This document shows, in pieces, positions 35,230 to 43,951 of a DNA stretch of 49,978 nucleotides. Source of the DNA: Nitratifractor sp. Its GTDB lineage: Bacteria; Campylobacterota; Campylobacteria; Campylobacterales; Sulfurovaceae. Position 1 is the stretch's first letter; the number at the start of each line of letters is the position of its first letter. The stretch is from NCBI GenBank assembly GCA_015488535.1, contig WFNP01000022.1, positions 1-49,978 on the forward strand, given 5' to 3'. Made by a program: the position numbers and the translations under genes. The notes under the pieces are model-generated. The model worked only from the letters and a program-made list of their open reading frames with translations, made no database searches and had not been told where the DNA came from.

Positions 35230-37332
35230 TTGGATATAAAGATAAAAAAAGAGCTTAGCGAAAATGAATTTTTGAAACTGATGGCAGAGTGTGAAAAGAA
35301 AATATCAACAACGGATAATAAAAAGGAGTTGATATCTTTTTGTACATCTATCATTCAAAGAATCATACCGGCTGATATTATATATCTGGTAAAAGTCACT
35401 AAAGAAGATGAAGATATATATATTTTGGAATATGCCGATATTACAAAAAAGCTATCTCTGTCTGACAATGATAATTCTATTATAACCGAAGCATTAAGAA
35501 GTAAACAGCCACTAATATCCAATGATATTCAAATCAGTTTCATATACAATAAAAAAATAGACGACCTCTTGAATGACTCAGAAAAGAAACTCAAAGATTT
35601 GCTGGTAGTGCCAATAACAGATACCGACAATACAGATGTAGTAGCTATGATATGGGCAGCTACATATAGTGACAATTTAAATCAATTTATACAAAAAGAT
35701 ATGGATTATATGATTCGTTTCTCTCCTGTAATCAGAAAACTTCTTAAAAATGACTCTTTGGTATTTGATGATAGTAAAACTGTAGATGAAGAATCAGATA
35801 GTCTAAAAGAGTGCCTCCAGATACAGGAGAAACTGAGAAAAGAGTTGAAGTATAAAGATTTATACTTCTCATCAATCATTCATGATGTGAGAGCCCCTAT
35901 GAATGCACTACTTGGCTTTTTAGATTTGTTGAAACTAAAAGAAAAAGATGAAATCAAAATAGATTATATAGAATCTGCTATAAAAAGTGGTGAAAACATA
36001 GTAACTCTCATCAATGATGCTCTGGATTTGGCAAAAATTAAAAGTGGCAAGATGGATATAAACAAAACAGAATTTTCACCTCACAAAGATTTGGAAGATT
36101 CAGCCCAAATATTTGCTAATGCCTCTTTGAAAAAAGGAATATGTTTCAGCACATACTTTGACCCTGCTTTGCCTGAAATAATAATCTCAGACCCCATGAG
36201 AATACGACAGATTATAAACAATCTTTTGAGTAATGCACTGAAATTCACTCCAAACGGAGGTTCAATAGATTTGGAGATAATCTATGATGCCAAGATAGAC
36301 GGTATGACAGTCAAAGTTCAAGATAGCGGTATAGGTATCCCAAAAGAGAAACAGAGCAAAATATTTGCACCATTTGAGCAAGAGAGTTCTGAAACAGCAC
36401 AGAAATACGGAGGTACCGGACTGGGCTTGAGCATAGCTATGCAACTGACCATAAGACTGGGAGGAAAATTACAATTAAAATCCAAAGAGGGTAAAGGCAG
36501 TCTTTTTTATTTCACAATACCATGTAATACTCCTCCACTTGTAAAAGCTACATATGAAAGAGATATACTCCATAGTAAAAGTATTGCCGTTTATCAAAAA
36601 GGCAAATGTAAAAATATCATAAATTCAATCAACAGATATATCGAATATATGACAGATTCTGGCTATAAAATTGATAAATTTGACAAATATGAGTATGACA
36701 CAGTTTTTATATCCAAAGAGAGTGCAATAGAGTATCAGGATAAAATTTTTGAAGCATTAAAAAACAATGTAAAATTTGTAATATTTGGTTGCGACAATAC
36801 AGTTGATGATGATTGTATATTTGATAAAAAGGTAGAAAAAATCAATACACCCATCTTGCCAAATACTATTATTAGAAGTATTAACGGTGAGAAAAGAGAT
36901 AATAACAAACTATATGACTCTATGATTGAAGAGACCAAAAAGAAACTATCAGGCAAAGTTGCACTCACTGCAGATGACAATCCTATCAATCTGAAATTTA
37001 TGCAAGAGTTATTCAAATCACTGGATGTAAAAATGTTATCAGCCTCTGACGGAGATGAGGCAGTAAAAGAGTATGTAAAAAATCACGATAATATAGATAT
37101 CATTTTCATGGATGAGAATATGAACAAAGTCAATGGCTCTGAAGCTATAAAAGCAATCAGAGAATTTGAAAAGAATGAAGAGATTGAAAATGTTATAATC
37201 ATAGGTCTAACAGGTGATGCCCTCAGACAAACAAGAGACAAAATGATAGATGCCGGAGCTGATGATGTCCTTGTAAAGCCTGTTAGACTAGATAATTTGA
37301 TAGAAAAGCTTGAGATGTACCTTTCTAAATAA
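35230..37332 (+). CDS. Soluble hybrid sensor histidine kinase/response regulator
   Basis: A 700-aa protein with no membrane segments. A GAF-like N-terminal domain (about 20-175) is followed by a coiled helix, HisKA with H218 (SSIIHDVRAPMNALLG), HATPase with N-box NNLLSNALKFTPNGG (about 330-344), G1 DSGIGI and G2 GGTGLGL, then a degenerate receiver-like region (about 450-550) and an intact receiver (577-700: D582/D583, D628, T661, K683). Start is TTG with GGAGG 9 bp upstream. No DNA-binding output domain is present, so a phosphorelay to another protein is likely. The signal is unknown. Confidence 0.85.
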   Translation: MDIKIKKELSENEFLKLMAECEKKISTTDNKKELISFCTSIIQRIIPADIIYLVKVTKEDEDIYILEYADITKKLSLSDNDNSIITEALRSKQPLISNDIQISFIYNKKIDDLLNDSEKKLKDLLVVPITDTDNTDVVAMIWAATYSDNLNQFIQKDMDYMIRFSPVIRKLLKNDSLVFDDSKTVDEESDSLKECLQIQEKLRKELKYKDLYFSSIIHDVRAPMNALLGFLDLLKLKEKDEIKIDYIESAIKSGENIVTLINDALDLAKIKSGKMDINKTEFSPHKDLEDSAQIFANASLKKGICFSTYFDPALPEIIISDPMRIRQIINNLLSNALKFTPNGGSIDLEIIYDAKIDGMTVKVQDSGIGIPKEKQSKIFAPFEQESSETAQKYGGTGLGLSIAMQLTIRLGGKLQLKSKEGKGSLFYFTIPCNTPPLVKATYERDILHSKSIAVYQKGKCKNIINSINRYIEYMTDSGYKIDKFDKYEYDTVFISKESAIEYQDKIFEALKNNVKFVIFGCDNTVDDDCIFDKKVEKINTPILPNTIIRSINGEKRDNNKLYDSMIEETKKKLSGKVALTADDNPINLKFMQELFKSLDVKMLSASDGDEAVKEYVKNHDNIDIIFMDENMNKVNGSEAIKAIREFEKNEEIENVIIIGLTGDALRQTRDKMIDAGADDVLVKPVRLDNLIEKLEMYLSK

Positions 37333-37357
37333 CAGAAACAAGTTTTAATTAGTCAAA

Positions 37358-39697
37358 TCATTTCAAAATTTTGAGACTCTCAAAACTTATCCCAAGCTTT
37401 CTGCCATTTTTTGAGGGAGATTGAGGTGATGGAGCTATAAACTCTATCATATCACTGTTTACTCCATCAAATTTAATTTTATAAACTCTTGGGTTATATG
37501 ATGATATCTTCAATCTTTTGGTAATATTTCCAACTTTTATGAGTGTATCTTTTCCAATATTTTTACCAAAAGCCCCTACCTTCAACTCAAGCATAAAATC
37601 TTTTGGAAGAGGTTTTTTGAATTGAAATTTTACTGATGGTGCCAAATTTGCATCTGACCACCTCCCCCATGATTCTTTGCCTGATACACCCCAGACTTTT
37701 CTGATAAAATCGGGGTATCCATCTTTTTTGAAATCTATACCATCACTCAAAGAGGAGTGATATACTTTTTTGGCATCTACTAAAAATGAGAATACAGGTT
37801 CTATGAATTTGATATCCACCAACTTTTTCATTTTCAAAGATATATCATCATATTTTCCGGCACCTATTAAATCTCTGTTATCTATTGTTGTTGAAATATT
37901 ATTATCATTATCCAAAGCTATGATATTTACACCTTTTGAAAGTGTTCCTTTGGCTACGCATATCTCTTTGTTAAATTTAGTGCCATATACAAAATTGATT
38001 TTTTCACAACTGTCTATCCATATAAATCGTTTATATTTGGGCAGTTTGGAGAGTTGATATGAGATATGATGAGTTTTGTCAAATATATTCAAATCAAAAT
38101 GAGGTTCAATTGTTTTATCTGCCTCAATCTCCAAATATAATGGTAATTTATATCTATCAGAAGAGATTAATGCACTGTTATCAGATACATTTATATCTAT
38201 TGAAGATGATAGCTTGGGGAATTTCCAAAATTTTAAGATATCCTCTCTCCAGGAGTATAGCTTTTTATCTATATCTTTAAATTTAACCGCAAGTGAATCT
38301 TCATGTAATATATCTCTACCAAGTCCCAAATCTGTTTTAATGCCAAGTTTATTTAAGATAGTAGATGCTTGGTCAAACATTAATGCCGGTTTATTTATAA
38401 TCAAATGCCTGCCCTTGTCTTTTGGGTCTATGAGCATTACAAAATCTCTTCTTTTTCCCTTTTTCAAAATAGAAGTGGCAGTATTTTCCATTGCCAAATG
38501 ATCTGAAGTCATCACAATAATTGTATCTTTGGCATATTTTGAGTGCTTTATCTTATCTATCAGTTTTGATATTAGATAATCGCTACATTTAACAGCATTT
38601 AAGATAGGATTATCTCCATTACCATATTTAATCCCCGCCTCTTTACAGGTTTTGGAGATATGACCGTCAGGATGATGGGTATCTAGTGTCATTATTACAA
38701 GTGAAAAGGGCTTACCGCTTTTTGATAAATCTTCATATTTTTTGTATGCAATATCAAATGTAGTATCATCATACAATCCCCACGCATTGAGATAATTTTT
38801 ATCTTTCAAACGCCCTTGCAACTCATCTCTGCCGTAAATTTCATCATATTTATGAGTTTTGAAAAATTTATCTTTGCCTGAAAATTTGGTAGAAGCTCCC
38901 TGTATATATACTTGATGATATCCTGCTTTATGTAATACATCACCCAGACATACAGCACCAGGCAGATATTTGTCACTTCCACCCATACTATTACCATCTG
39001 ATGGAGTAAAAAGAGGAATAGCACACTGAGTTGCTGTAAGACCTCCTATTGTCCAACCTGTAGCAATTACTTGCTTTACATCTGTAAATTCTGTAGAGTG
39101 GTTTTTTATTTTTTTGAGATGAGTGACAAGATTTGGAAAAAGTTTTTCATCAAAATAAGTCCTTTCAAAACTCTCAGCCACAATATAGACCAAATTCATC
39201 TTTTTTCCCTCTATCTGGGAAATTTTAGGCTTTTTGTAGTATTGATAAAAGTCATTTGAGTGTTTGATACTCCTGTAACTGTATATTTGATAAAGATTAT
39301 AAAAAAGAGGATGGGATAAAAAAGCTAAAATAAAAAATGTATTATGAATAAATCCCTTTATCTTAGATGGACTAGGATGTTTGTATCCTTTGATAAATCT
39401 GTAATAGAAGTATCCGATAGCAAAAGTTGCAATTACTCCGAGTGTTGTAACTGCAATCAATACTATATAATCACCAAATCCGGCATCTCCCAAACCATAA
39501 ACAATCGTATATATAACAGCCTCATCTACACCGTGACCGGTAAAGAAGTTTGCAGAAAGATAAGTAATTGTTACAAGCAGATATATTACAACCAAAGATG
39601 CATTGAGTACCAAATAAGCTTTTTTTTTGCTTTTATATCTGGCACTTGTCAATGCAACAATAAAAAATAGTAGTGAAACTGCCAACTGTATATTCAT
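37358..39697 (-). CDS. opgB: OpgB/MdoB-type phosphoglycerol transferase
   Basis: A 779-aa alkaline-phosphatase-superfamily enzyme. N-terminal membrane segments (about 1-20, 28-48, 76-100, 118-138) precede a periplasmic sulfatase-like domain: YIVAESFERTYFD (about 171-183; metal-binding Glu), ATGWTIGGLTATQCAIPLF with the probable nucleophile T216, TLDTHHPDGHIS and TSDHLAM. The C-terminal domain includes KESWGRWSDANLAPSVKFQF. From memory, this layout and many blocks match E. coli OpgB, which transfers phosphoglycerol from phosphatidylglycerol to periplasmic glucans, over the full length. No opgG/opgH is in the window, so the acceptor glycan is uncertain. Confidence 0.8.
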   Translation of the reverse strand: MNIQLAVSLLFFIVALTSARYKSKKKAYLVLNASLVVIYLLVTITYLSANFFTGHGVDEAVIYTIVYGLGDAGFGDYIVLIAVTTLGVIATFAIGYFYYRFIKGYKHPSPSKIKGFIHNTFFILAFLSHPLFYNLYQIYSYRSIKHSNDFYQYYKKPKISQIEGKKMNLVYIVAESFERTYFDEKLFPNLVTHLKKIKNHSTEFTDVKQVIATGWTIGGLTATQCAIPLFTPSDGNSMGGSDKYLPGAVCLGDVLHKAGYHQVYIQGASTKFSGKDKFFKTHKYDEIYGRDELQGRLKDKNYLNAWGLYDDTTFDIAYKKYEDLSKSGKPFSLVIMTLDTHHPDGHISKTCKEAGIKYGNGDNPILNAVKCSDYLISKLIDKIKHSKYAKDTIIVMTSDHLAMENTATSILKKGKRRDFVMLIDPKDKGRHLIINKPALMFDQASTILNKLGIKTDLGLGRDILHEDSLAVKFKDIDKKLYSWREDILKFWKFPKLSSSIDINVSDNSALISSDRYKLPLYLEIEADKTIEPHFDLNIFDKTHHISYQLSKLPKYKRFIWIDSCEKINFVYGTKFNKEICVAKGTLSKGVNIIALDNDNNISTTIDNRDLIGAGKYDDISLKMKKLVDIKFIEPVFSFLVDAKKVYHSSLSDGIDFKKDGYPDFIRKVWGVSGKESWGRWSDANLAPSVKFQFKKPLPKDFMLELKVGAFGKNIGKDTLIKVGNITKRLKISSYNPRVYKIKFDGVNSDMIEFIAPSPQSPSKNGRKLGISFESLKILK

Positions 39698-39730
39698 TTG
39701 TTGTATCCATTTAATTTATTTAAAAGTGAA

Positions 39731-39736
39731 ATTATA
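39731..39736 (-). promoter_or_regulatory. -10 box of the opgB-type gene
   Basis: TATAAT on the minus strand, 33 bp before the ATG, in the divergent gap with the NosL-like gene. Confidence 0.4.
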
Positions 39737-39777
39737 CTCAAATATTAAAATTAACTATTAATTAACACTCCCTTACA

Positions 39778-39783
39778 TATAAT
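39778..39783 (+). promoter_or_regulatory. -10 box of the NosL-like gene
   Basis: TATAAT 30 bp before the ATG. AGGAG follows at 39804-39808 with 5 bp spacing. Confidence 0.5.
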
Positions 39784-39813
39784 TTGAAGCTAAATCACTT
39801 ATTAGGAGTATAA

Positions 39814-40524
39814 ATGAAAAAGTCTATTATTGCACTCTTTGCAATGATTGCAATGCTTACAGGATTGTCTGCAGAAGGTATGGGACATCATCACGGTATG
39901 AAGATGCCAAAAAAATATCAAATGGTGCCTATGAATCAAGCTCAACTATTGCAAAAGGGTGAGGGTAAAATGTTTTGTCCAAAATGCGGTATGACTCTGC
40001 CTATGTTTTACCGCACCAACCATGCAGCCAAAGTAGATGGCAAGGTTGAGCAGTTTTGCTCTATGCACTGTCTGGTAGAAGAGATGAAAGCAGGTAAAAA
40101 GATAGAAGATATCAAAGTGGTAGATAACACTACTCTTAAATTTATACCAGCTAAAAGTGCGTGGTATGTAGTAGGCAGTAAAAAACCGGCAACTATGTCA
40201 AAGGTGAGTAAGTATGCATTCAGCACAAAAGAAGCAGCACAAAAGTTTGCCAAAGAGTTTGGCGGAAAAGTGATGAGTTTTGAAGAGGCTTTAAAAATTG
40301 CCCAAAAAGACTATGAGAATGAAGCCAAAATGATAACCCAAAGACAAGCTATGATGGCAAAAAAGGGTGAGCAGATTTATAAAATGAAGTGTAAGCAAAT
40401 AGATAAAAGATTTAAGACTCCAGCTGAGGCAAAAAGTTATATAACCTCTAACAATATGTGTGGAGCTTTAAAAGGCAAAGCTCTACAAGCTGTTGGTTTG
40501 TATCTAAGCGGACACGCACAATAA
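39814..40524 (+). CDS. NosL-like copper-binding protein, periplasmic
   Basis: A 236-aa exported protein with a signal peptide (about 1-20), a His/Met-rich GMGHHHGMKM segment and a NosL-like domain: CPKCGMTLPMF (C55, C58), DGKVEQFCSMHC (C82, C86), and KSAWYVVGSKKPATMS with FSTKEAAQKFAKEFGG. NosL delivers copper to nitrous oxide reductase, but related stand-alone proteins occur without nos genes. There is no lipobox cysteine. The extra C-terminal region (about 183-236, GEQIYKMKCK...NNMCGAL...AVGLYLSG) looks like a cytochrome c fold that lost its CxxCH. Role: copper handling, inferred. Confidence 0.7.
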   Translation: MKKSIIALFAMIAMLTGLSAEGMGHHHGMKMPKKYQMVPMNQAQLLQKGEGKMFCPKCGMTLPMFYRTNHAAKVDGKVEQFCSMHCLVEEMKAGKKIEDIKVVDNTTLKFIPAKSAWYVVGSKKPATMSKVSKYAFSTKEAAQKFAKEFGGKVMSFEEALKIAQKDYENEAKMITQRQAMMAKKGEQIYKMKCKQIDKRFKTPAEAKSYITSNNMCGALKGKALQAVGLYLSGHAQ

Positions 40525-40557
40525 TTATATTATTTAAAGAGACAAAAGTTTCATACT

Positions 40558-40583
40558 TACTCCACATCTCCTGATGTGGAGTA
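40558..40583. repeat. Strong hairpin after the NosL-like gene
   Basis: ACTCCACATC-TCCT-GATGTGGAGT with one further A-T pair gives an 11-bp perfect stem with a 4-base loop. No T-run follows, so it is not a classic terminator. The arm TACTTACTCCACATCT recurs inverted at 33594-33609. Confidence 0.55.
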
Positions 40584-40689
40584 TAACTTCAAGGTTGACT
40601 CCAACTATCTTATACTTTCTTTTCTTTGACTTTTCTAAATAATCAAATTCCGATATACTAAATATGAATTTAAATTGAGGTTTACATAT

Positions 40690-42051
40690 ATGTTAAAGAC
40701 TCTAATATCAAAGCAAAATGGAAAAATTTTAATAGTAGGCAAAAGTAACTATTTTACATTTGATGAGATGAAAAAGTTTCTTACCAAAAGAGGCTTTGAG
40801 GTGGTCAAAGATTATGAAGATGGAGTAATTGCCACAATTGAAAGCAGTAGATTAAATACAATTGAAGAGGATATCAGTGATAAAGCTTACAGTGCTAAAG
40901 TTCCAAAATATGATATGAAACATTTAGAAAAGCTTATGAGTGATAATCTAAAAGTCAATGAGACTCTAATGGCTCTAAAACTGTCAAAAGATAGAGACAG
41001 ACTTATAAGACTGCTTCAAAATGAGTATATAGATGATGAGTTTTTTATAAAATTACTATCTTTGTATGAGTGGAGAGGGGAAGAGTTATTAGATGATGAC
41101 GATGACAGATATGTATATTGGGCTTTGATGGAGAGATTTTTACATCTTGGCACTTATGAAAGAGACGCTCTATATTCACCTGCTACACTGTTGAAATTGA
41201 TAAATACCACTGATAACCCTAATCTGCTTGATATCTTGCTCAATCTCCCACACTATGAATTTAGACTAAGAGGCAAACAGTCTATAACCATACCTCAAGC
41301 TGTAGCTATGAGGGATACTGTTTTGCCACAAACTATCAAAACACTTTTTAATAAAAGAGATAAAGATATCAATATTTGTCTTGCATTAAATCCGGCTATT
41401 GATGATAATTTAATGGAGAGTCTGGTCAATAGAGATGATAAGATGATAGATGAAGCATTGGCAAGAAATACATCTTTGAGTAATAAAGTTTTTAAAAAAT
41501 TACTAAACAGAGTATCAGATGAGCTAAAAAAAGATATGCTCAAAAATAAAAAATTTGATAAAGATTTACTCTTAGAGACTATTAAAGAGATAGATGATTT
41601 ATCAATTTTATCTGAAATTGCTTCAAATCTAAATTTAGATAAAGAGATGATAGATATTTTGATAGATTTAGATAACAAAGAGATAAAAAAGGCACTTGCT
41701 AAAAATCCATCTATTGATACTCAAACAGCCCAAAAACTATATAGTGATAAAACTCTACATAAATATTTAGCCCTAAATCCATCTATGCCAAAAGAGCTTA
41801 TTAGAGAGATTTACAAAAGTGCCGATAGTGAAACCATAATATCATTAGCCCAAAATCCAGCCACACCGGAGGATATTTTAAGAAAGATTTATCAAAAGCA
41901 AGATTATGAGTATCTAAAAGCATTGGCAAAAAACAGATCAACTCCAATGGATATACTCCATCAGTTAAAAACTGACCATAGCCTATGGCTGATACTGCAA
42001 TATAATGAAAAATTTGTAAAAGAGGCAAATAAAGAGATGGGAATGAGATAA
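40690..42051 (+). CDS. LRV-type repeat protein with possible BRCT-like N-terminus
   Basis: A 453-aa soluble protein. Residues about 1-80 (GKILIVGKSNYFTFDEMKKFLTKRGFEVV...) look like a BRCT-type fold: strand, turn, amphipathic helix, GFEVV. The C-terminal half (about 230-440) carries eight or nine leucine-rich variant (LRV/HEAT-like) repeats, e.g. CLALNPAIDDNLMESLV, KALAKNPSIDTQTAQKLY, YLALNPSMPKELIREIY and SLAQNPATPEDILRKIY. An acidic DDDDD run is near residue 133. ATG at 40690 follows TTGAGG at 9 bp. A TATACT box is at 40654-40659. It probably serves protein or nucleic acid binding and may belong with the MoxR/VWA genes downstream. Confidence 0.65.
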   Translation: MLKTLISKQNGKILIVGKSNYFTFDEMKKFLTKRGFEVVKDYEDGVIATIESSRLNTIEEDISDKAYSAKVPKYDMKHLEKLMSDNLKVNETLMALKLSKDRDRLIRLLQNEYIDDEFFIKLLSLYEWRGEELLDDDDDRYVYWALMERFLHLGTYERDALYSPATLLKLINTTDNPNLLDILLNLPHYEFRLRGKQSITIPQAVAMRDTVLPQTIKTLFNKRDKDINICLALNPAIDDNLMESLVNRDDKMIDEALARNTSLSNKVFKKLLNRVSDELKKDMLKNKKFDKDLLLETIKEIDDLSILSEIASNLNLDKEMIDILIDLDNKEIKKALAKNPSIDTQTAQKLYSDKTLHKYLALNPSMPKELIREIYKSADSETIISLAQNPATPEDILRKIYQKQDYEYLKALAKNRSTPMDILHQLKTDHSLWLILQYNEKFVKEANKEMGMR

Positions 42052-42068
42052 TTTTAATATATTATCTG

Positions 42069-42662
42069 TTATTTGTGTTTTTTTCTTGGAAGAAATACAC
42101 CTTTTATACACTCTAAATTTCGTATAGCTATTTGAATATGATTTCCTTGTCTAAATCCTGCTCCCGGATAAATCTCTTCTCCTTCCCAAAAAGCAGCTCT
42201 TACAGAATCAAATATAACTCCCTCTCTTTCTGCTAATTTGTGTGCATATCGAATTACAGCACAATCCAAATCTCTCTTTTTAAAATCAAAATCATGAGGT
42301 CCAAAAGGAGAGTTTTCCGGTAGTGGCAAACCTTGAGACTCTAAGTCATTTTTAAAATATATATATGTCTGTGCAAGAAAATCTATATATTTTTGATCAA
42401 GTAAATCAAGACAATTTCCAAGATCTATTATTGCTCCTAATACAAAAGGCTCTTTAATATTTGAATTTTTTCTTTTAGATGCTATCTCTGCATACTCTTT
42501 TGCACGAAAATAGTTATTCTCCCAAAAATATACACCATCTCCAAGCCAATCATAATCATTATTACTATGTTTGAAATCATCTTCTTGATTCAAAATTTTA
42601 TAAGCGACACTCCTATCTAATCCATGAAAGCCATAAACTAATGTAGGTTTTGAAGAGTACAT
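42069..42662 (-). CDS. ADP-ribosyltransferase-like protein, candidate toxin
   Basis: A 197-aa cytoplasmic protein. Three blocks resemble the ART (PARP/DUF3990-like) fold: TLVYGFHGLDRSVAYKIL (about 7-24; first-motif His in the GxHG turn), YDWLGDGVYFWENNYFRAKEYA (about 37-58; the GxGxYF-x-N second motif with Tyr), and FDSVRAAFWEGEEIYPGAGF (about 151-170) with the acidic EGEE, followed by HIQIAIRNLECIKGVF. The match is by eye to the motif layout and not to a named family. It starts directly after the 59-aa gene, and the two look like a toxin-antitoxin operon. Confidence 0.55.
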   Translation of the reverse strand: MYSSKPTLVYGFHGLDRSVAYKILNQEDDFKHSNNDYDWLGDGVYFWENNYFRAKEYAEIASKRKNSNIKEPFVLGAIIDLGNCLDLLDQKYIDFLAQTYIYFKNDLESQGLPLPENSPFGPHDFDFKKRDLDCAVIRYAHKLAEREGVIFDSVRAAFWEGEEIYPGAGFRQGNHIQIAIRNLECIKGVFLPRKKHK

Positions 42663-42842
42663 CTATTTGGATAATCTATTGATATTTTTACTTTTTGCTA
42701 CTGTCTTAGCACTAAAATAGCGTTTATCATAAAATCCATAGTTATCTAATATCCTTGCATCTATCAATAACTGCTTTCTATCCTCTTTTGTAAGAGTTTT
42801 ATGAGTTCTGTCTATTTTTTTAAGTAACTCTTCTATAAACAT
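42663..42842 (-). CDS. Small protein upstream of the ART-like gene, candidate antitoxin
   Basis: A 59-aa protein (MFIEELLKKIDRTHKTLTKEDRK...), basic and mostly helical. The first 30 residues are amphipathic and the tail is Lys/Ser-rich. Start chosen at the ATG at 42842, with AAGGA about 6 bp upstream; an extended reading to 42881 is less supported. Its stop abuts the ART-like ATG with no gap. Position, size and coupling fit an antitoxin. No known antitoxin family is recognised. Confidence 0.5.
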   Translation of the reverse strand: MFIEELLKKIDRTHKTLTKEDRKQLLIDARILDNYGFYDKRYFSAKTVAKSKNINRLSK

Positions 42843-42946
42843 ATTCTTCCTTTTTATGTTGGAGTGATTATATTTTAACACAAAAAAAGATAATATCTAT
42901 TTGGATAATATTTAGAAGTTAAAATATCTGAAGGAATATAAAATAT

Positions 42947-43948
42947 ATGAAAGCATCTGAATTAATAACAACTTTGCAAAGTATGATAGAGGTAAAGCTT
43001 CCTGCTTTTATATGGGGACCACCGGGGATTGGCAAATCCTCTATTGTCAAAGAGATAGCCAAGAAAAACGATTTAGAGTTTTTGGATTTGAGATTGTCTT
43101 TGCTTGATCCGACCGATTTGAAAGGGATACCGTTTTTTGATGCAAAGAGCCAAAAAGGGGTATGGGCATCTCCATCATTCTTGCCACACGATAAAAACTC
43201 AAGAGGGATACTCTTTTTAGATGAGATAAACAGTGCTCCACCGGCTGTGCAAGCATCGGCTTATCAGTTAGTGCTTGATAGAAAAGTGGGAGAGTATGAG
43301 TTACCAAAGGGGTGGAGTATAATAGCTGCCGGAAACAGGGAGAATGATAGAGGAGTGGTATATCGTATGCCTCCACCGCTTGCAAACAGGTTTGTTCATT
43401 TGGAGCTTGATGTAGATATCAATGAGTGGAAAAAATGGGCATACAGTAGCAATATAGAGGATATTTTAATAGCTTATCTCTCTTATTCTCCAGAGTCTCT
43501 GTTTAGATTTGAGCCGGACAATACTCAAAAAGCATTTGCTACGCCTCGCTCTTGGAGTTATGTAGATAAAATCCTAAAAAGCTCTCTTCCAAAAGAGTTA
43601 TATATAGAAGGGATTAGTTCAGCAGTAGGAGAAGAGGAGGCTGTAAATTTGGTAAGTTTTATGCAAGTAGCCAAAGATTTACCAAATATTCAAGATATAT
43701 TAGATGGCAAAAATCCAAAATGCTCAGATGATGTAAAAGTTTTAACCATATTGGTTACCGGAGTAGTAAGTGCATTAAAAAGAGACAATATAATTACAGC
43801 TCTTGATAATGTGATAGATTATAGTATGAGTCTGCCTCCTGAATTTGCTGTAATGATGATAAAAGAGTTGCAATTAAACGGTTTTGAGCTTGAAGATAGC
43901 AGTGAGTGGAGTAGATGGGTAGAAAAATTTGCTTATCTTTTAGGATAA
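42947..43948 (+). CDS. MoxR-type AAA+ ATPase
   Basis: A 333-aa AAA+ protein of the MoxR group. Walker A GPPGIGKSS (24-32), Walker B GILFLDEIN (D92, E93), sensor 1 IIAAGNRENDRG, arginine finger region PPPLANRFVHLEL, and a lid region with FATPRSWSYVDK (sensor 2). MoxR ATPases act as chaperone-like motors with VWA-domain partners. The next gene, 3 bp away, encodes such a partner, so the two form one system. The substrate cannot be read from sequence. Confidence 0.85.
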   Translation: MKASELITTLQSMIEVKLPAFIWGPPGIGKSSIVKEIAKKNDLEFLDLRLSLLDPTDLKGIPFFDAKSQKGVWASPSFLPHDKNSRGILFLDEINSAPPAVQASAYQLVLDRKVGEYELPKGWSIIAAGNRENDRGVVYRMPPPLANRFVHLELDVDINEWKKWAYSSNIEDILIAYLSYSPESLFRFEPDNTQKAFATPRSWSYVDKILKSSLPKELYIEGISSAVGEEEAVNLVSFMQVAKDLPNIQDILDGKNPKCSDDVKVLTILVTGVVSALKRDNIITALDNVIDYSMSLPPEFAVMMIKELQLNGFELEDSSEWSRWVEKFAYLLG

Positions 43949-43951
43949 CAG

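Noticed and set aside
40558-40583. Rho-independent terminator after the NosL-like gene
   Set aside because: Strong stem but no U-run on either strand.
40675-40689. TTG start for the LRV protein
   Set aside because: It overlaps the likely ribosome site TTGAGG of the ATG at 40690.
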